Notes under the pieces: generated by a model
Database searches by the model: none
Seen by the model: the letters and a program-made list of their open reading frames with translations, nothing else
What the model was told of the DNA's origin: nothing
NCBI GenBank assembly: GCA_016718385.1
Contig: JADKDK010000002.1
Coordinates: 1,007,901-1,071,900, forward strand
Direction: 5' to 3'
Length of the DNA: 64,000 nucleotides
Origin: Gammaproteobacteria bacterium
GTDB taxonomy: Bacteria > Pseudomonadota > Gammaproteobacteria > Pseudomonadales > UBA5518
Shown here: positions 63,004-64,000 of the stretch, piece by piece
How positions within the stretch are numbered: the first letter of the stretch is position 1
Layout of the letters: each line of letters begins with the position of its first letter
Program-made: the position numbers and the translations under genes

Positions 63004-63031
63004 TGACTGCAATCATAGATAAATGCAGTCA
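63004..63031 (-). promoter_or_regulatory. vapBC operator/promoter region
   Basis: TGACTGCA (63004-63011) and TGCAGTCA (63024-63031) form a perfect inverted repeat with a 12-bp AT-rich spacer, ~30 bp before the vapB start. On the minus strand TTGACG (plus 63042-63047) lies 18 bp before TTTATC, a possible promoter spanned by the repeat. This fits repression by VapB. Confidence 0.55.
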
Positions 63032-63075
63032 CCAGCGCAAGCGTCAAGCTCCGCGCCCCTTCCTGCCCTGCCCAT

Positions 63076-63825
63076 TCATCGGGGCAGCGGCAGCTCGCCG
63101 TTTCGCATGAAAATGCCGATGGCGAATCGGCTGACGACGCTGTGCCCCAACTGCTTGAACGCGACTTCGCGGGCACCGAGTTCGCATAGCCACTGACCCT
63201 GCTCCCCCGGCCGTGACGCGCTGAACGCGCCGGGCGAGAACAGGCCGACACAGAGACCGTGCCGCGGATCGCGCGCCGACGGGTATTCGAAGGCATCCAC
63301 GCCGGCCTCGCGCATCGCGGTGCCCAACAGCTGGGTCTGCGCGTAATCCGCGGGATGCGTGATCGCGTCGTTGTATCGAGTGAACGGCGGCTCGTGCAGC
63401 TTGACGCCCCGCTGCGACCGATAGCCGGCCGAGAACAGCGTGTGTTCCGAGCGGATGAGTTCCTTTACCGGCGTCCCATCCATCGAGTACCAGAACACGA
63501 AGCGGTAATAAGCGGCCTCTGCCAGCGTCGATTCCGTGCTGCAGCCGCCGTAGAAGATGCCCGGTTCGTGTATCCGGCCAAAGCGCGAGCCCCATTTCAG
63601 CGGCGGGTAGCGGAACGGTGTCCTGAGCAGGTAATGGAGGCCATCGGTGTCCGAGCGGTACGGGGGCTTGACCTCGTCCAGCATCTCCTCCAGCAGGGCC
63701 TGCTCCTGGAGGGTGTCGACGTAGCCGAGCGTGGCGACCTGCTCCTGGCTTTCGACCAGCCGGAACAGCACGCCCGCCACGTGGCGAATCTGTTGCGGGC
63801 CCTGGCACGCCTCCCAGATCGTCAC
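63076..63825 (-). CDS. RES domain toxin (NAD-degrading family)
   Basis: A 249-aa RES-domain protein. RES toxins deplete NAD+ and have an ADP-ribosyltransferase-like fold. Marks seen are GVLFRLVESQE (conserved Arg), GSRFGRIHEPGIFYGG, STESTLAEAAYYRF (conserved Ser and Glu) and YAQTQLLGTAMREAGVDAFEYPSARDPRHGLCVGLFSP. The larger size (~250 aa) places it in the long RES branch. GTG 63825 is the start, overlapping the upstream antitoxin stop by 4 bp (GTGTGA), so the two are translated together. Upstream is its Xre/MbcA-type antitoxin. Confidence 0.93.
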   Translation of the reverse strand: MTIWEACQGPQQIRHVAGVLFRLVESQEQVATLGYVDTLQEQALLEEMLDEVKPPYRSDTDGLHYLLRTPFRYPPLKWGSRFGRIHEPGIFYGGCSTESTLAEAAYYRFVFWYSMDGTPVKELIRSEHTLFSAGYRSQRGVKLHEPPFTRYNDAITHPADYAQTQLLGTAMREAGVDAFEYPSARDPRHGLCVGLFSPGAFSASRPGEQGQWLCELGAREVAFKQLGHSVVSRFAIGIFMRNGELPLPR

Positions 63826-64000
63826 ACCTTGCCCCGGATGGCGTCGACGAACTGCAGCACCGTTACCAGGCCCTGGATACTTTCGATCTGTCGGGCCGGA
63901 ATGCCGCCCGTCACCTTGTTCGGTGTGCGCATGAAGTGCCTGATCCAGTCCTGGTCACCGCCGGTGAGGGCAAACAGCGCGCGTGCCAGGCGCACCAGCA
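63822..64000 (-). CDS. Xre/MbcA/ParS-type antitoxin (DUF2384), partial
   Basis: Only the last 58 residues are in the window; the gene continues past 64000. The visible part reads RLARALFALTGGDQDWIRHF, MRTPNKVTGGIPARQIESI and VLQFVDAIRGKV. This is the toxin-binding C-terminal DUF2384 domain of RES-associated antitoxins. The N-terminal helix-turn-helix must lie outside. The stop codon overlaps the GTG start of the RES toxin gene, the usual antitoxin-first order for this family. Confidence 0.88.
   Translation of the reverse strand, partial: LVRLARALFALTGGDQDWIRHFMRTPNKVTGGIPARQIESIQGLVTVLQFVDAIRGKV

Overview
The window is one stretch of a very GC-rich (roughly 70% by eye) gammaproteobacterial chromosome. 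The block from about 31.9 to 53.9 kb carries genes in an order I know from pseudomonads: der, bamB, yfgM, hisS, ispG, rodZ, pilW, rlmN, ndk, iscS, iscR, trmJ, suhB, secF, secD, then purL, mltF, tadA. A FabY-type ketoacyl synthase and an Slt70-like transglycosylase fit the same assignment. I saw no rRNA, tRNA, CRISPR array, insertion sequence or transposase. No gene-free gap exceeds 300 bases.

Layout. 0-8.7 kb: topA, a small membrane protein, a universal stress protein, Slt, a degenerate EAL-HDOD protein, a glutaredoxin-like protein and amtB. 8.9-31.8 kb: an accessory, mostly catabolic region. It holds three crotonases (one a clear dienoyl-CoA isomerase), a thiolase, a KstD-like flavoprotein, a FadD19-like acyl-CoA ligase (frameshifted), an F420/LLM-type oxidoreductase, an SDR and three nitroreductases (one frameshifted). 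Also there are GlxA/AraC, TetR and LysR regulators, a pirin, two tandem CaCA antiporters, a secreted phosphoesterase and a higBA toxin-antitoxin pair. The set suggests oxidation of steroid-like or branched/unsaturated CoA-linked substrates; the substrate is inference. 31.9-53.9 kb: the housekeeping block. iscS abuts ndk, with none of iscU, iscA, hscBA or fdx between them.

53.9-64 kb is a defence island placed directly after tadA. It contains a complete type I Wadjet operon (jetA-jetB-jetC-jetD), whose known role is to recognise and cleave circular plasmid DNA by SMC-driven loop extrusion. Next come a VapBC pair whose toxin is frameshifted and a RES/Xre (NAD-depleting) toxin-antitoxin pair whose antitoxin runs off the window.

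Three things cut across the layout. First, a family of 18-bp palindromes with arms that vary compensatorily around an ATTCAT/ATGAAT core sits almost only at gene 3' ends. Several are paired across a constant 22-nt linker, forming a BIME-like composite repeat. Second, at least four genes (nitroreductase, fadD, purL twice, vapC) carry frameshifts or an internal deletion, and a 22-G run lies at the secF end, so part of the apparent gene decay may be assembly or base-calling error. Third, several regulatory sites can be read directly, including the iscR, ndk and higBA promoters and palindromic operators at tetR and vapBC.
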